From NCBI RefSeq assembly GCF_000247815.1, contig NC_021677.1, forward strand, positions 17,337,687 through 17,401,686: a stretch of 64,000 nucleotides of DNA, given 5' to 3'. Origin of the DNA: Ficedula albicollis. Taxonomy: Eukaryota > Chordata > Aves > Passeriformes > Muscicapidae. Positions 1 through 14,937 of the stretch are shown here, piece by piece. How positions within the stretch are numbered: position 1 is the first letter of the stretch; each line of letters starts with the position of its first letter. Made by a program: the position numbers and the translations under genes. The notes under the pieces were generated by a model. The model was given only the letters and a program-made list of their open reading frames with translations. It was not told the DNA's origin and ran no database searches.

Positions 1-2324
1 AGAGCTGGTGTGTATTACCCTATAATGGATGAAGTTTCTGGTAAAAGACTGTATGAACAGCCATCTTGTGTGTGAAACATGTATTGCTTGGGATGAGAAC
101 TGTCTTTCAGTCAATCAAAACTAAACCTTGATGTATTTAATTGCATCTTTGCTCCAGACTGGCGTGTAGTTTTGCTCACATTTCCAATCTTGTTAGTTCT
201 TTTAGGTCTTTGCATTAAAGGAAAACAGTAGTAGCCTTGTAAAACCTACAGTAGCACAAAAAGTTTTTCCTCCATTTTTTTTTAAAAATCAGCTTGGTTA
301 GACTTACTCAGTGCTCTGCAGATAGTCTGTGTCCTCAACCAACATGCGGGGTTTACCAAGGTACAGATGAAGCCATACTAAACACTATCAGCATAAACCC
401 AGTACTCACATCTTCATCTTTTATTGACAGATTGTATTAGAAGAGGTTCAGTGTCATTTTTCAAAGGACTTACTGATTGCTACTTCAGGAGAAAATTTTA
501 CCTGTGTTCTTTCCTATTTTGTACCACTTGCTCTTAAGAAATTTGATATAAAAGTTGAAGTTTGACAAAACAATGGTTCTGACACCTCCCATATGCTGGT
601 TGTTCCATCTCAAGATACCATCTGTCAGATGCTTGTTTTCAGATTCCTATTGTGTGGTAAAAGATTTTGGAAATCACAAAGCTTGAGGAATTTTTGCCCT
701 AAGAGGACAGGTGACGGGCTGCAATGTAACCCACACAGTCAGTGGTTGTGTGCTCTGACCTGAGTTTACCCCCAGTATTTGATGCATAGCAGGCATGTCC
801 TCTCAACTCTGTCTTAGAAGAAAAACTTTCAATGGAAATTACGTCCTTTTTTCTCAGTTCTTGTTCCTCAGATTTTCCCAAAAAGTACTAGATATTTTTT
901 TAATTCAGCCTTGTCACGTACCTTTAAATACTCTGTGACCTTTTATTTGACTTTAAGAAAATTATGTTGTCCATCATATTGCTTCAGAATTTATTTATTA
1001 TTTGCATCCCAGTACTGATGTGCTATAATCAGGAGCTAACACTCAAATTTTTTTTTTAGACCTTTCGCATGTCTGTGTATATCAAGAAGATTATGAGGTT
1101 TGGGAACAAGGAATAAGGGGAAAGGAAACTATATATTTTATCTTAATATTTATTTTCTAGACTAGTTTAATTTTTTTTTTTATACCACATACCTTTTTAA
1201 GTTATTTTGGTTGGGTAGAACAGAGGATGCTGTTTGGCATCCCAGAAAATCCCAATAGGTGAGCCATGACATTGGTGCCATGCACAGGATGAATTCCATC
1301 TAGACACCATTTTCTTGGAGCTTCCAGAGTTTCTACTTATCTCAAGCATGGAACTGAGATGTGGGAAAGTGAATTTTCTCAAACCTGAAAGGCAGAACTG
1401 CAGACAATATTCTCTTCCCAGGTTCTCATACATTGCCTCTATGTGAATTTAGTATCATAAGGATCTTTGCGAATTTATACACTGAACTGGTGGAATTCTA
1501 GGAAATTATCAGAAAGCAATTGAGTGTATAAGAGGGTCTGGAGTAGAAGCAGCAGCTTAGCACTGAGAAATGAATGAGGTTTTATCTACAACTTGGAGGT
1601 GGCAGTGCTAATCAGATGTCTGCCACATATCTACATCTTTTCTTCCTCATCCCTTTCTTTTCTATGCAAGTCGGTTTAACAGATGCCTTTTTGAAGGGTA
1701 AGAAATACTGAAACATGATTAAAAATGGAATGGCTAAGTTTATCAGTAAAGATGATATAAAATAATATGTGTAAAATTCTAAAGCAGTGGTATGAATTGC
1801 AGTTGACCTAGTTTTTTTTGACTTGATGAGCTCATACTGGCTTTGAAGGTACTTAAGCTTTTGTAGCATAAACTATTATTCTGAAATGTGATTATCCTGT
1901 TGAACTGTGGTTAGAACTCATTGTAACTTCATTCATTATTCAGAAGACTGTAGCCTTAATAGTAGCTTAAGATACATGTCATGTATTTGTAATGAATTAA
2001 TTCGCTTTCAGCATTGATCAACGCTTAATGTGTAATTAGTGAGCAGATTTAACAATCTGCTAGGATGATACTCTCTGCTACATAACCATTGTGTTCATTT
2101 CTCACAAATCTGGGGCAGAGAGAGGCTGCAAGAGAAAGGTTTTCACAACAGCACTGTTGTTCAATAAGCGAAGATAATATGTTGTGTGTTGCTGAATTTC
2201 AGAGAGTAATATTTGTGTGTTGTGTTAACATGGAGTTGGTACTGGAAGGCAAAGTAAGATGGAATATGTATGTCTAACACTGGTTTTAGAATTTGAACGT
2301 CAGGACTGCATAGCTGTGCTGCCT

Positions 2325-2620
2325 AAGGTTGTAGTGAGGTGGAGTCGGTCTCTTCTCCCAGGTAACAAGCGACAGAATGAGAGGAAATGGTCTCAGGTTG
2401 CACCAGGGGAAGTTTATAATGAAAAATTTCTTCACTGAAAGGGTGGTCAGGCATTGGAACAAGTTGCCCAGAGAAGGAGTGGAATCACCATCCCTGTGAG
2501 TGTTCACATGACATCTACATATGGCACTTGGGGACATAGTTTTGGGGCTGAAGATGGCAGCTTTAAGTTAGCAGTTGGACTTGATCTTAAAATTCTTTTT
2601 GAACCTTAAAAATTCCATGA
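2325..2620 (+). mobile_element. CR1 LINE 3'-end fragment
   Basis: The segment reads like the 3' untranslated end of an avian CR1 retrotransposon in sense orientation. It runs through the run about a greedy tandem of phrases typical of the family: rounds of 'gaggaaatggtctcaggttg', then a 'ttcttcactgaaagggtgg' block, then 'ggaacaagttgcccagaga', ending in a degraded 'gacttgatcttaaaattc' tail. The copy is diverged and 5'-truncated, with no open frame. An ORF across it on the opposite strand is incidental. Confidence 0.85.
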
Positions 2621-5600
2621 TAAGGGACATACAGTTTTAAAATTCTCCTAGGATGACTATAGCAATAACAGGAATTAGATCCCTCTTTTGTGTGTGTTTT
2701 GCTATCTTACATTACCCTTAGACAGCAGGGTAATTGGAAGGTCTAGAGGGACTTGTTGCTAAGAACACCCTACTTCCTTTACTTGCACAGTTGTAAGTAC
2801 AGAAATTCCCATGCATAACAAAGCTCAGCTATTGTACTACTGTTCTCCACTCAGAACTTTACAGAGGTGTCCTGTAGAAATAATTTAGAGCAGTGTTTGA
2901 GGGCTTCTATCTATTCAGGCATAGAGTATTTTAATATCTACAGAAGGAATTTATGAATGAATGTATGAATGAATTAATAAGTAAACACTGTATGCATTTG
3001 CTTCATATGAATTTCTGCAAGTATAGCCCCATTTCAGAACACTTGGCCTGTGCTCTTCACTGGAGAAAGCTTAAGCACAGCAGCCCCAAATGCATATTGA
3101 TAAATGGCTGTCCTTGGTTTGTGTGGGTCTGAAACCCCAAAATATGCACACCATTCAACAGGTTCTAACAAGCAAAATTCAGATGATATTTCTTATGTCA
3201 CACTGATTTTCTGGGTTGCTCTGAGAACATTGGAAGAGCTGGTAATGTCATATGGACAGCTGTAGTACAGCACAGCAGTCAGCTGTTCACAGGCAACAGC
3301 TGAGCTGTTTTAGGGCGCACTCATGATGTATTTAAACACAATTTTCATATTACAAGCAATTAGAATAAGTGGTTTATGGAGAAAATGAAAAGTTTCTGCA
3401 CATTGAATATAATTTTATTGCTTGAAATGGAATTCATATAAAGTTACACTGTATCTAATACTAATTATGAAATAGCATCATTCTTCTAATTCCAGCTGGC
3501 CAAATGTTTGGTTGCTGAGTGTTTTCAGTGCAAATACTTGCTGAGCCACATGAGATGTGAAATGGCTTGAACAAAACAGTAATCCTTAGTCAGCCCATCA
3601 GAGCACTGACTTTCTGGGGTTACTACTTATCAAACCAAGACATTTGAAAGGCTTTAAATTTGTTAAAATTAAACAATTTAAACATTGTTTAAAATGTAGA
3701 TTTTCCATACATTTTAAAAAGATTCTTCTGACTGCAGCTGTAACTTAATCTAGTGCTCCTCATAGGAACTGTTAAGATGTAAAAACTGGTGTGTCATCAC
3801 TGGGTACAAAACTGCGATCAGAGTCTCCTGTAAAAGGAATATCAGACAGGCAGAGTTTGGGAGAACACACTGCTCTAAACGTGGGAAGAATCACAAATAT
3901 CGCTCACTGCAGCAGCTGTAGCAATTAGCCAATTAAACAGGTTTTATTGATGATCTGCAATAACTAATAAACTTTTAACGAGCTATAAAACACCCCATGG
4001 ATCAATCTTGCTATTAACAGGCTGGATCATAACCAATACTTGTAAATTCTAACTAGCCTTATTGTTGGGATATGGAAGGAGTAAATGGACTGTATGCCAA
4101 ATGTAAAAGTGGAGACATAATTCCAAATAAATTCTGATAGTTTAGGGAATATTTATCATTTACTTCAGCAGATAAAACAACCATTTTGAAAAGGAAGGTC
4201 TGGGGGCATCTTTTTAGCTTTCTATGTCATTAAGGCAAGGATGAGACTTCCAGCCATCAGACTATGGCACAATCACAGATAAGCTGATAAAGAAAACCAA
4301 GAAGGTTTGAGAGGATTAGGGATTTTCTATAGTTCTATGTAATACAAAACCATCTCTAGGGGAATTGCTGTTCTAAAACACAGGGCTTAAGTAACTGTAG
4401 TAACTACTTGCCTGGTACTGCATTTTTATCTGATTGGCTGAATGGTATTTTCCTCAACCACAATGGTTATTTAATCTTACAAACTGGCATCTTGGGCCTA
4501 TTTTTTAAAGATAAAACTTTTTTTTTATTGCCTATTTTTTTAAGATAAAAATATAGAAGGCTAATAGGGAGATATTTAAGCATTAAAAAGTTGTAGAAAG
4601 TAAAATGTTGACAGATAAGATATTCCTAAAAGTTTTAAAATACCATATGTAGTAAAGAACTCAAGAAGTATTTAATCAGTATTACTGTTACAGGATAAAT
4701 TCATTTGGATTACTAGGATTTTGAGTGACTGATATAAGGTGAAACTGTGAATTTATGGCAAGTTCTTACCAAATTTCCAAGCAGCGTCAATGTTAATAAT
4801 TTGCATTTTTAAATTTCTGATGTTACATTTTCTTGTGGTTAGTCCGTTACTGTTGTTTCCATCATACGATTACCAAAATGTCGGTTCAGCTAAAGATTCA
4901 GATTGTTCAGGGAAATTGCCATGATTCATGGATGTGCATCTAATTGTGCACTTAAAAACAGAAAATAATACTGCCTAACATAGGTCCTCTTTCTAGCTCC
5001 ATGCATGAAAAGCACTTACCTCAGTGTAACATGAAGTCCATACATTAAGATGTCAAATACTAAATTGTTGCACAAAAATATAGATTTCAACTCTTTAAAT
5101 AAAAAGAGTTGTTTCATGTCCTGGAGTGTTTTTCATCTTTCCCTTTGGTACAGTAATGTAATGGAAATTTTCTGCACCTGAAGTACCTAATGAGGTCAGA
5201 GGTTTTTGTAAATATTTGCTTGAGCACATTATAAGCATCTGTTACAGTTTGCAAATGTTTGGAGCTGGCACTAATAATATTTGCAGATATAGCTACCAGA
5301 GAAAACATTCCCAGTGTAAAGTGTGTGAAAGAAACTGTAGCACAAAAAACCCCCCTCTCTTAGTAGATGAGATATGTTGCAGCAAGAATCAAGCCTATAA
5401 CTATCCAGGCTGTCCCAACAAAAACTTCAGTTACACTGCAATTGTTGCTAGAAAATTACCTTTGGTTTCTTGGCTGTGAGTTAATTGAAAGTATAAATAA
5501 ATAAATAAAAGCCACTCTACTAAGTAACGTTTTAAGTGAAATGTGTTGCTGCAACAACTTAAGATTTATCAGCAACAGGTAAATAAACAAGAACCAATAG

Positions 5601-8600
5601 AAAGACTGTAGGTAAACCAGTAAAATGTTGGCTGCAGCTGACTTCAGCAGGTCGGTCTTGTTCCAAAGCCACTACAAAAACAATATAAATTCAAAACAGT
5701 GCAGCGTGTAAAATGCCACTTGGTGGTCATTTGGTTTGCATTTGCTGTGCAGTCAGGTACTTAAACTTTTTCATGTGGGCTGCAACCAAATCTTTTATCA
5801 GGGGAGAGAGTGGTAGGTGCAGTATGGGGGTCTGTGGAGTAACACCAAAATGCATCTGTAGTATCCTGTTCCTATGCTACAGAGTCAGTACACAGAGAAG
5901 TTCTCCAGAACAGCTCACCCAGCTCTCTGAGATCAGTTGAGATGTTTACTTTCAATTTGCAGCAGTTCTAATTCATGTGCTGAGATTTCTTCAGGGATCT
6001 CACAGAAAAATTAGTTGGGTCTACAGTTGGGTCTAACCTGGATCAGTCTTTGCAGGAGCTGCAGACAGAAAGGCTGGGCAAGCAATGAAGGTGTGGCACA
6101 AGCACCACTTGGTTCCATCGCTGCATGTGCAGGTTGCTGGGTTTGAAGTTCACCATCATCCTTGTACTCATACCTTTGCTGGGTCTCGGTTGCTTACAGT
6201 GCTGTCACGTTCCTTGCTTCCCTGACAGTTTTCTTGGAGGCAGATCCTTGTTTATTCTTGTAATGGACTGCACTTTGCAACTAAGTTCCTAGATGTGCAT
6301 GAATCCTGCAAATCCACTGTTAGCACAGACTCCTCCTGAGCCCCTGCTGTACAGTTTCATTTTGCAGTTTGTCTTGTCAGATATTTGTGTTATTTAGAGA
6401 AAAAATTAACAAATAAATACCCACTGGGTTTTGCTAATGGGTCCAAGAAAACAAACACTCTTCCACATTAGCGAGAAAAGGAAACATACACAGAGAGCAT
6501 AATAATAAATATCTGCGTATTTCTTATGGGTTTATTTTTCTCAGTAAAGTATTGTTTGAAGATAGGGTCAGAGCCTCTAGAAGTTCATTATTCCCCTCCT
6601 GCACAAAATTTTTACCCTTCTGCTTAGGAAACAAAATATTGTCTGCTTGCTATTTTCTCACCAGAGAGCTGTTATGTAAGCCCTCCTTTTATAATCCTTT
6701 GTCTCTGTTTCCCAGGCAGCCTTGTCTGAGGATCCCAGTTCAGTAGTACATTTAGAGTTAAAAGTGAAGTGAGTTTTGTCTTATGTACCAAACCCTCGTC
6801 CAAGGTTGCTCCCTCTGAGAAGCTGGTCAGCAAATGGTTGTTTATTGCACCTGGCCTTGGAGAGCAGATGCTGCTCTGACAGAGAACTGCAGTGTGTGCA
6901 CCCTGAGGCCATAACTGCTGCCACCTTTTTATAACCTTAAGCAAAATTCATAACTTAGTGACATTCTCGGAATTGTCAGAGGTGTTTGATGGAAATGCAT
7001 CTTGAAGAAATGATATTTAAAAGATTTATTGGAGACTACATTGTAGGATCTGTATTGCAGAAAAGGTTGTGAAAAGCTCACTGCGATGTTGCTTTTGGAT
7101 AGAACACGGATGGAATGGCAATGCAAAGGCTTGTTAATGCAAGTGACAGTGACACTGTATTTGCCAAGACATGGATGTGGAAGAAGCAAAGATTTGTGAC
7201 TTTTACAAAATAGTTGATCAATGCTAGGATTTGTTTTTGCTTACGTCTGTAAAAATTATAAGGAGACAGACTGCACACATCTATTTTTTAAGTTGCTGTA
7301 AGCAGAAAAGAAATTAGGTGCACTGGGTTGCCCAATTTCAGGTTTTCATTTGGATTACATTTGTAAATTCTATCTCTCTATTTTGAAAATTTTAATTTTC
7401 TATGTTTACATGGTTAACTATTTTGTTACTCTTCTCGCACAAAATATAAAGTGGCTTCAAAGCACTGGGCTTTTTTTACACCTCTGTAGTGAAATGGAGA
7501 AAGAGAATTAAGTATTTCAGTTTCACACTTAGAACACAGTTTGATTTTCATCTTTTTCCTATTCTATCTAAATTGCATAATTTGCACAGATTAGATATTA
7601 CTGATGTAAAAATTGTTACTCTGGGAGACGTGAAGACGTAGAATCTTTAGGTTGGTAGTTGCCTAAAATATTAGAAGAGTGATAAAAGTTATTTTCTTAA
7701 CTAGCAAAGCTTTATGCTGACAAAACCCTAGTGCAGATTAATTTATCTTTTTGTCCATTTTACTTGTTCTGATGAAGTAGCTGATTCAGGTGCTGCCAAT
7801 AAAATCTTGGACAATCCTATAGTTTCCTATAGTTGTGTTTTCATTTCAGAGGCATCACAAAGTGGGGTTAAATTGTTATGTACCAGTTGACTATTTATAT
7901 GTGTACCATTTCACAGATTACCCTGGTTTTCTTGACAGGGAAAACAGTTTTATTCTTCTATGGGTTTATGTCTTATCCTGAAATGTTGCTTTGTTAATTA
8001 TTAGTGTATGAAACTTTGAGGGATTGTGCAGTTACAGGAAGACGAAGATTATCCTATGTTACAGCCTAAACCTGCATACTAGCAAGAAATATGTGTGCTT
8101 TGTGATCTCTGAAGTGCTTGTTATTTATGGAGTTTTTGTTATTTTCATTTCAAAAGTAAAGAATTCTCATCTTTCACTTTCACTTGCAAGTTTCCAGAAT
8201 TTTTATCAGTCTGCACTTCTTCCACAGCATCAAGTATTTTCTCTCACGCTCATGACTTGCAGTTATGAAATCTCTGAAGCAAATCTCAATGAACTTCCAA
8301 CCATAATATTCAACCATGGTACCATTGTAGTACTACCTACATTTATGATACTGGGTTGCATGAATAAAGTTTTGGAATGCCATAGTATGTTAGTATGTTC
8401 TTCAAGTTATGTTTAAAGTTTTGCAAATAATGTTTGCTGCTTTTTTTTTTGCTGTTTGGAAAATAATTCTGATGTGTTTGTTTATTAATAGAGAAGCTAA
8501 AATCATTGTAACAAATCCATTTTTGTCTTAATTGACAAATTACAAATTACGTTGGCAGTGACTTGTTTAGAGCCAGTTGGTAAGCAGTCTGTTTTGAAAA

Positions 8601-11600
8601 TTAATATGTTCTCAATAGGACAAGTGAAAAATACCCCAAATTAGTAGAAAATGTAGCTTATCTCTGTTGACTTGCTGAAATACCATAAGAGTGATTAAAA
8701 ATAACAACCATTTTATCAATGTTCTTACATTCCAAGGTTTAATAGAGTTTAATTTAAAAAAATATTATCATGTTTAATGGCTAGTCAGTATTACAGAAAC
8801 CATATATAAATGATAAATCATTACTTACTCTCTCATTAAGGCATTTCTCCATATATCTGCATGGTGTGTATTTCTGAAAAAACGTTTTACCAAATTTCAG
8901 AACTTGTGATTCTTTAATTATGTTGTACAATTACCTCAGCAAATTAGAGCAGTAAGATGCCAAATCTGCTGCAATTGATATTAAGAACCTGGTTCTATTT
9001 CTAATGCTTTTCTTAACACACTAAAATTAATACACTTATTTAGATTCACCTTGGAGTTTTGTGTGTTTCCAGGCAAGGCTTATGCACCAAACCAGCACTT
9101 GTTGGAATATGATTCAGTATCTCATCTGCTCTTTTCTGATTTCTCCCGAGTCACAAACTTTGCTGGGGATTGGCACATTCTGTTAATGCTTGTTCCCACA
9201 TGGAGATTAAATCATGACTGATGGAACTGTCCCAGACCTTTTCATTTACCTAGATTTCTCCCTCATCTACTGCAATTGCACATACTTGCCCTGTGGGAAA
9301 ACAAAATTGAAATAGGTGCTAAAACCACGATGAGTTTTACATTCATCTAACTGATTACAGTACTTATGGGCAAAGTAATACAAATTATTTCTGGTTTGTT
9401 ATTCATTTCCTGGTTGAAAGGAATGTGTAGCAGACAGGGGTGTTGGCTGGAAATTGGCAAGGGCTGGTTAAATCTGACCCTTAGCTGAATATTGCTGTAT
9501 TATTTGTTGAAATGTTCTTGATAGATATCATGAGCTTCCAAACACCAGAACTGGTGACTGCATTCAGAATACTTTATGATGTTAGTGAAACAGTTTATCA
9601 CTTGTAGTTCCTGTTTCTGTGGTTCTTTCTTATTAATTTCTAAAATTTAGAAAATTTAGTTTGAAATTTAGTTTGACTTCTTGGCAATTTTTGAGTGCTA
9701 GACTGATGCTGATAGAGAACAACCTATATAAACACCAGGGTCATTTTTTTGGGGTGACGGCAACTTATTCAGAACCCATATATTTTTCTCATAGTTATTA
9801 TTTTGTGTTTATTGGCATCCTTTATCTTTAGTTGTCATTTTATTACAAGATAATTTGTTTCTCTGAGTTTCTGCAACTCATTTCGGTCAAGTTTCATTTT
9901 TAATTGACTCTGAGCATTTTCATACCATCAGCAAGTTTTGCAGCCTTGCTAATTTTTACAGATTTTTCTGCATATGGAGTGAACTGCAGAGGTCACACAC
10001 AGATATTTGTGAAATGCTGTGCCTTCTTTCTGTTGTGAAAACAACCATTTACTGTTGCCAGATAAACAGTTCATATGTCTAGTAATTTGATGAAAAAGCC
10101 TTATTCAGTGCAGAACTATAGATTCCTACTCTGTATCCTCTTTCCCTCTTGAGAGGGTTTGAAGTTAGAGAAAGCTAGACTTCTGAGATATCAGAAATAG
10201 AAAATGGTGGAAAAAATCATGTAACAGCTGTTCTTTCTTTAAGGGATGCATCTGTATGCCCAATTTACTTGCAGTCTGCCTTTGCACTGCCCTTGGTAGG
10301 AGATACATGCCTACATCCTTTGGTCACACAGATTAGTCCCCTTGCACCAGAGCAGTTGTTGTCTTCCAATTCTGTCATTTCACTTGCTCACACTTTAATC
10401 TGCAACCACCTCTGCTCCCATTTACCTACTGATAGAAAGTGGATAACAGAAACTTATGGGGCAAGGCACCCATGCATTGCAATTCTCTGAAAGTGACCGT
10501 GCCTGGGGGTTGAGCCTGGGAATGCTCAGGTCGTTCCAAATGTTTGTGCAGTGCTTTCTGATGTATGAGCTGGGCTGATAAGCTTGGAGAAACACTGCCT
10601 GTAGTCCTGGCTTTGCCATATTTTTCCAGTTGATCCCACTGCAGGCTGTAGGTCAGTGTGTAATTGGCAGTGACTGGATGGTGTGCAGGTATTTCCCAGA
10701 GCTCCACTGCCAGCAAAACCATGTGGCATGCAAGTTTTGGGTTTGAAATACCTTCACTCCCCCTTGGGCTTAGTGTTGCAGAAGGGTGTGAACACCATCA
10801 GACAATCTTTGAATTAATGAATATTTTCAGGAGTGAATAATGCATAAACCCAGCTCTTACTGCCACCAACAATCCATGTTGTTTTATAATGAAATATGCA
10901 TTTCTTTTATATTTGAAAAACATAAAGTACATTCATTTTGTGAGTAGTGCAAAATTTATGATCTTCTTAATTATTCATTTCAATGCTTTTTAAAGTTTGT
11001 AGATATGTTTAAGTGACATGACAGATGACCACTCTGTCCCTTACCAGCTCTTGAAAGAAAATATGATAGATTTGGAACTCCTAAGGCCTGAGCCTTCTCT
11101 TTTCCACATGAATTTAGATATGATCTCTACAGTCTGCATCCCAGGTTGCCCAAAGCATGTGATCACCTAGTTCTTCTTGAAGTCTTCTGCAGCAAAGGAA
11201 ACTAATAGAAGGAAAATATGTGAACGTGTTGAGGCTCTGAGCTTGACCACCTGCAAGGTAGTGCTCAGTGTGTTAGAGGGTCTAGCATGCAGATTTTGTG
11301 TTACTCTGCCATGTGCAAATTGGAGATGGAAGCATTCCATTTGTGTTTCATGGCCTTGTGAATTTACCTTTCTAGTAAGTTTTTTTTTAAAAGAAAAATA
11401 TTTTTAAGAAGTAAATACTTATCTTTGTAATTGACATGAGGAATAGAAATTCAGACTTAAGAAACACAAATATTAAATCATAATTTGTCAGGTCTGCTTT
11501 GTTATATCCAAATGACAAACAAGAACAGCTGTGTACTGCTTCTGACTTTCACTCATGTCTCTTGTATGAGCACAGCTCTATGTTTTCTAACTTTGTTGTG

Positions 11601-12997
11601 TGCAATTTATATGCTTTACAAGTTGCATTTGCTGATAAACAGGACACTAGGAGAAAATTTTTAGAGTACCATTTTGGGTAATCAAAAAGTGAGATAAATA
11701 TTTGGTTTTGATAGGCTTTCAGGTTTTCCCTGTGAGAATTTCTCAAGCACATCTTTAGACACTGTTTTCTAAACGCTGCTATTTGAAAAACTTGGTATTT
11801 TGTCAGTTCTTTGAAACAGTCAATTGCAAACCACAGGATGCAGTTCTTTCAGCTTGCTGAACTGTCATTGCAGCAGCCTCCAACTGCTCTGTTCTTCCTA
11901 ACATGAACTACCTTGACTATGTAACCAGTGCTCATTTGAGATTTAGCATGGTGATTTGCCTGAAATAACTCAGCAAGACATTTTGCTGGATTTAGAGGTG
12001 TAAGACTACTTTAACTTTGTTACTTACTGCTTTTAACACGGTTATATTATTTTCTGGTTCAAAGTTGTGAACTATATACTCCTTCAATTACCAGGGTTCT
12101 TCCAGTGCTATTTTTTCCTGCAATGAACTGTTCTCTCTGGGCTTTGAGAACTTTTACAGTTGTAGATATGGTTATTCACTTACTCCTGTACATCTAATTT
12201 TATGACATAAAAAATTAGAATTTTTTTGGTTTTGTTATTAAAAACACTAGTAATATTCCTTTAAGTCACTGTACTCTCACTGTAGCTAGGAAACTGCCCA
12301 GTATTTTGATTTACAGATATTTCAAAAGCAGCAACTAATGCTGTCACAGAATGAGTGTTTAACACAGTGTAACCACTGGACTACAGTGTGCCCTCCCAAT
12401 ACATTAATTTAAGAAATTCTTATTTCTCCTGAAGTTACATTTAAATTCAACCATTGTACTGCCTGACACATCAGTCTTAACAGACCATATACTTCCCTTT
12501 ACAAGGTCGTTTTCTGCATATGACCTGTTTCAGAAGGGGCATTCCACAAATTACTTAATTCTCTTTGCTGACATGTCTCACTGAACATCACTCATCAGCA
12601 TTTTCTTTGATGTGTTTAATTTTCTGTTAGTGAATTAAAGGTAAGTTTCACATTCAGTGCATACTGAATATCTGGGGGGCTACTTTGAGGTACTTCAAAA
12701 TGGGTCTGGTTCTGTTTTGTGTCATCTGGGGCTCTTGCTGAGGATCCAACTTCTTTCCCTCTGCTGTGCAAGTCCACTAAACCAGACCCCCTTACTGTTC
12801 AACTCCAGCTGTGAAAGGTTTGATCAGCAGCTGGTAGCTTTTTCTTGAATGCTAATTTTAGAGATTCTCTAGTTAGCTAATTGTGGCCAAAGGAGAACTG
12901 AAAAGCTTTACAACCATCAGATACCTCACCATAAAGCATTACCTGAGGATTTAAGCATTGCCCGTTTTTTTTTGTGGTGTATTTAACCTGTTCAAAA

Positions 12998-13101
12998 GCT
13001 GTCTGGACCCAGCCTGAGTAATGTGCTGTAGAATTTGAGCAGGGAGGTTGGACAAGATGACCTCCAGTGGTTGCTTCTAACCTCTGCCATTCTGTGATTC
13101 C
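12998..13101 (+). mobile_element. Short CR1 LINE 3'-tip fragment
   Basis: About 100 bases match the extreme 3' tip of CR1 in sense orientation: 'ttgagcagggaggttggac', 'aagatgacctccagtggt', then 'ccattctgtgattc', which is the family's usual terminal octamer-like ending. Nothing of the coding part remains. The short length fits the strong 5' truncation of avian CR1 copies. Confidence 0.85.
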
Positions 13102-14937
13102 TAATGTTTTTGAAAAGAAAAAAGGAAGTAGCAGAGAGCAAGCAGATAAATTGTTTTGTCTAATTTCTATTTTCTGCTCAACCTTCTGTACTAGTATTCT
13201 GTTTCAGAAACTTAACTCATAAACCACTATAAGCCCGAGCCCCCTTTTTCTAAAGGGGCTAAACACCCCTGGCTGCCTCAGCCACTCCTCATCAGACCTG
13301 TGCTCCAGATCTTTCCCCAGGTTCATTGCTTAGCTGAGAGTGCTTTCTAGGGGTTGGTAGCTTGTCATTTATGTAATGCAAGGAGTTTTAAATTATTTGG
13401 CTTATACAGAGGAACACGGCAAAATCAGGCTTCCACCAAGCAAGGATTGTTGCCGAATCCTTTATGGCCCTTTCCTATATTAAATAACATTTCAGAATTT
13501 CTTTATGAACCATACATACAAGTTAAACCTGAGTCTCTTTATGTAAGGCTTTAAAATAATGTTGGAAGTAATTCATATGGACATGATATCCAGTGTGAGG
13601 TATCAGTGTGTCTAGTAAAAGCAAGTACAGCCTTGTTTTATGCTGGGGATATTCCATGTTAATAAATGACTTGCCTGTGGCCATAAAAGAGAAGTAGGAG
13701 TAGCAAACCAGCAATAGAACATTTAACTCATAACTGTTCTATGAGTTAACCCCTTGGTCCTGCTCCCTCATTACTAAATCACTTAGATTTACTAAACTGG
13801 AACAAAACTTGCTCTCAGCATTTATTTCAGCCTTGTAAAATCATCATGAACTTCAGCAAGTTTCGGCACACAATCTACATATCAATGTTTCTTATGAGTA
13901 GGGTAATGAAAAAGGTCTGTACAAGCATAGTCCATTATGTAAATTGAGTCATTTTTTGTTCACATCTGATACACTGAGTGATGATGTTGTTTTCTATTCT
14001 GTTTTTAATGTGTGGGTAAGTATACTGATTTTTTTTAGCACTGATATTCTTGTAACCAGGCTTATTGATATTTTAATTATTTTTTAGCCCTAATGTTTCA
14101 GTGTTTGTCCTTAAATCTTATATGCAGTTCATCTTTCCTTAATCTAGCCTGAGTTCTGAAGATTGTTATATTTTTCAGACTCCCAGTTCTATCCTTTCCT
14201 GATCTGTTTTTCCTATGCTGTACATTATCTCCCTCCATGAGTTTCTTCTCTCCTTGCTTGGGTTACTAATAATTCCAATTCTTAAGCTCTTCCAGAGGTT
14301 TTCCAAGACATAATCAGTAATTTGTGAATTTTGGCATAAAAATACAATAATTTTAAACATATATTTTGTATTGCATGCATTCTTAGAAAGTTTTAGAAAA
14401 TTGTCTTTAAAACTAGAAAAACATCTTGAGAAAAATCTCTAAGAGATTAAGTAAAATTCTTATGAGGAGAGACTATAATTTTACAGAATAGTTTAGAGTA
14501 TAACTGGAGTGGTGAGACTCAAAGCTGATGTTTAAAAATAGACAGAAGGAGCAGTATTAATAAAGGAGCATGCCATTGCAATGGTATCTCTACTCTGCTG
14601 TATTTCACTTTTTTGTTTTCTAGAAGACTCATATATACCACCATATAGTGACTCATAAAAGTACACATATGATTTGCAGAAATAAACAGTTCTAAATTCA
14701 GCAAAAATTTTCCTAGAAATTAGATTTCACAAAGCTACTATGTGAAATTAATCTTTGATCCTTTCTGTAAAGCTTATTTCTGAATTAGAAAGTTTGTGTC
14801 TTTCTGAAATAAAGCGAGCAAATGTGCTTAGGATCTAATTATTTTTTCCTGTGAAAAAAGTCAAATAAGTATTTTTTGTTGTATGTCAGTGTGTTTTCTA
14901 TGCATAATTTCTGAACTTTATAGAATCTGAAAGTGTT

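Noticed and set aside
8024..8416. 130-codon + strand ORF
   Set aside because: No recognisable domain, AT-rich composition like its surroundings, no splice or promoter context; lies inside the CHID1 intron.
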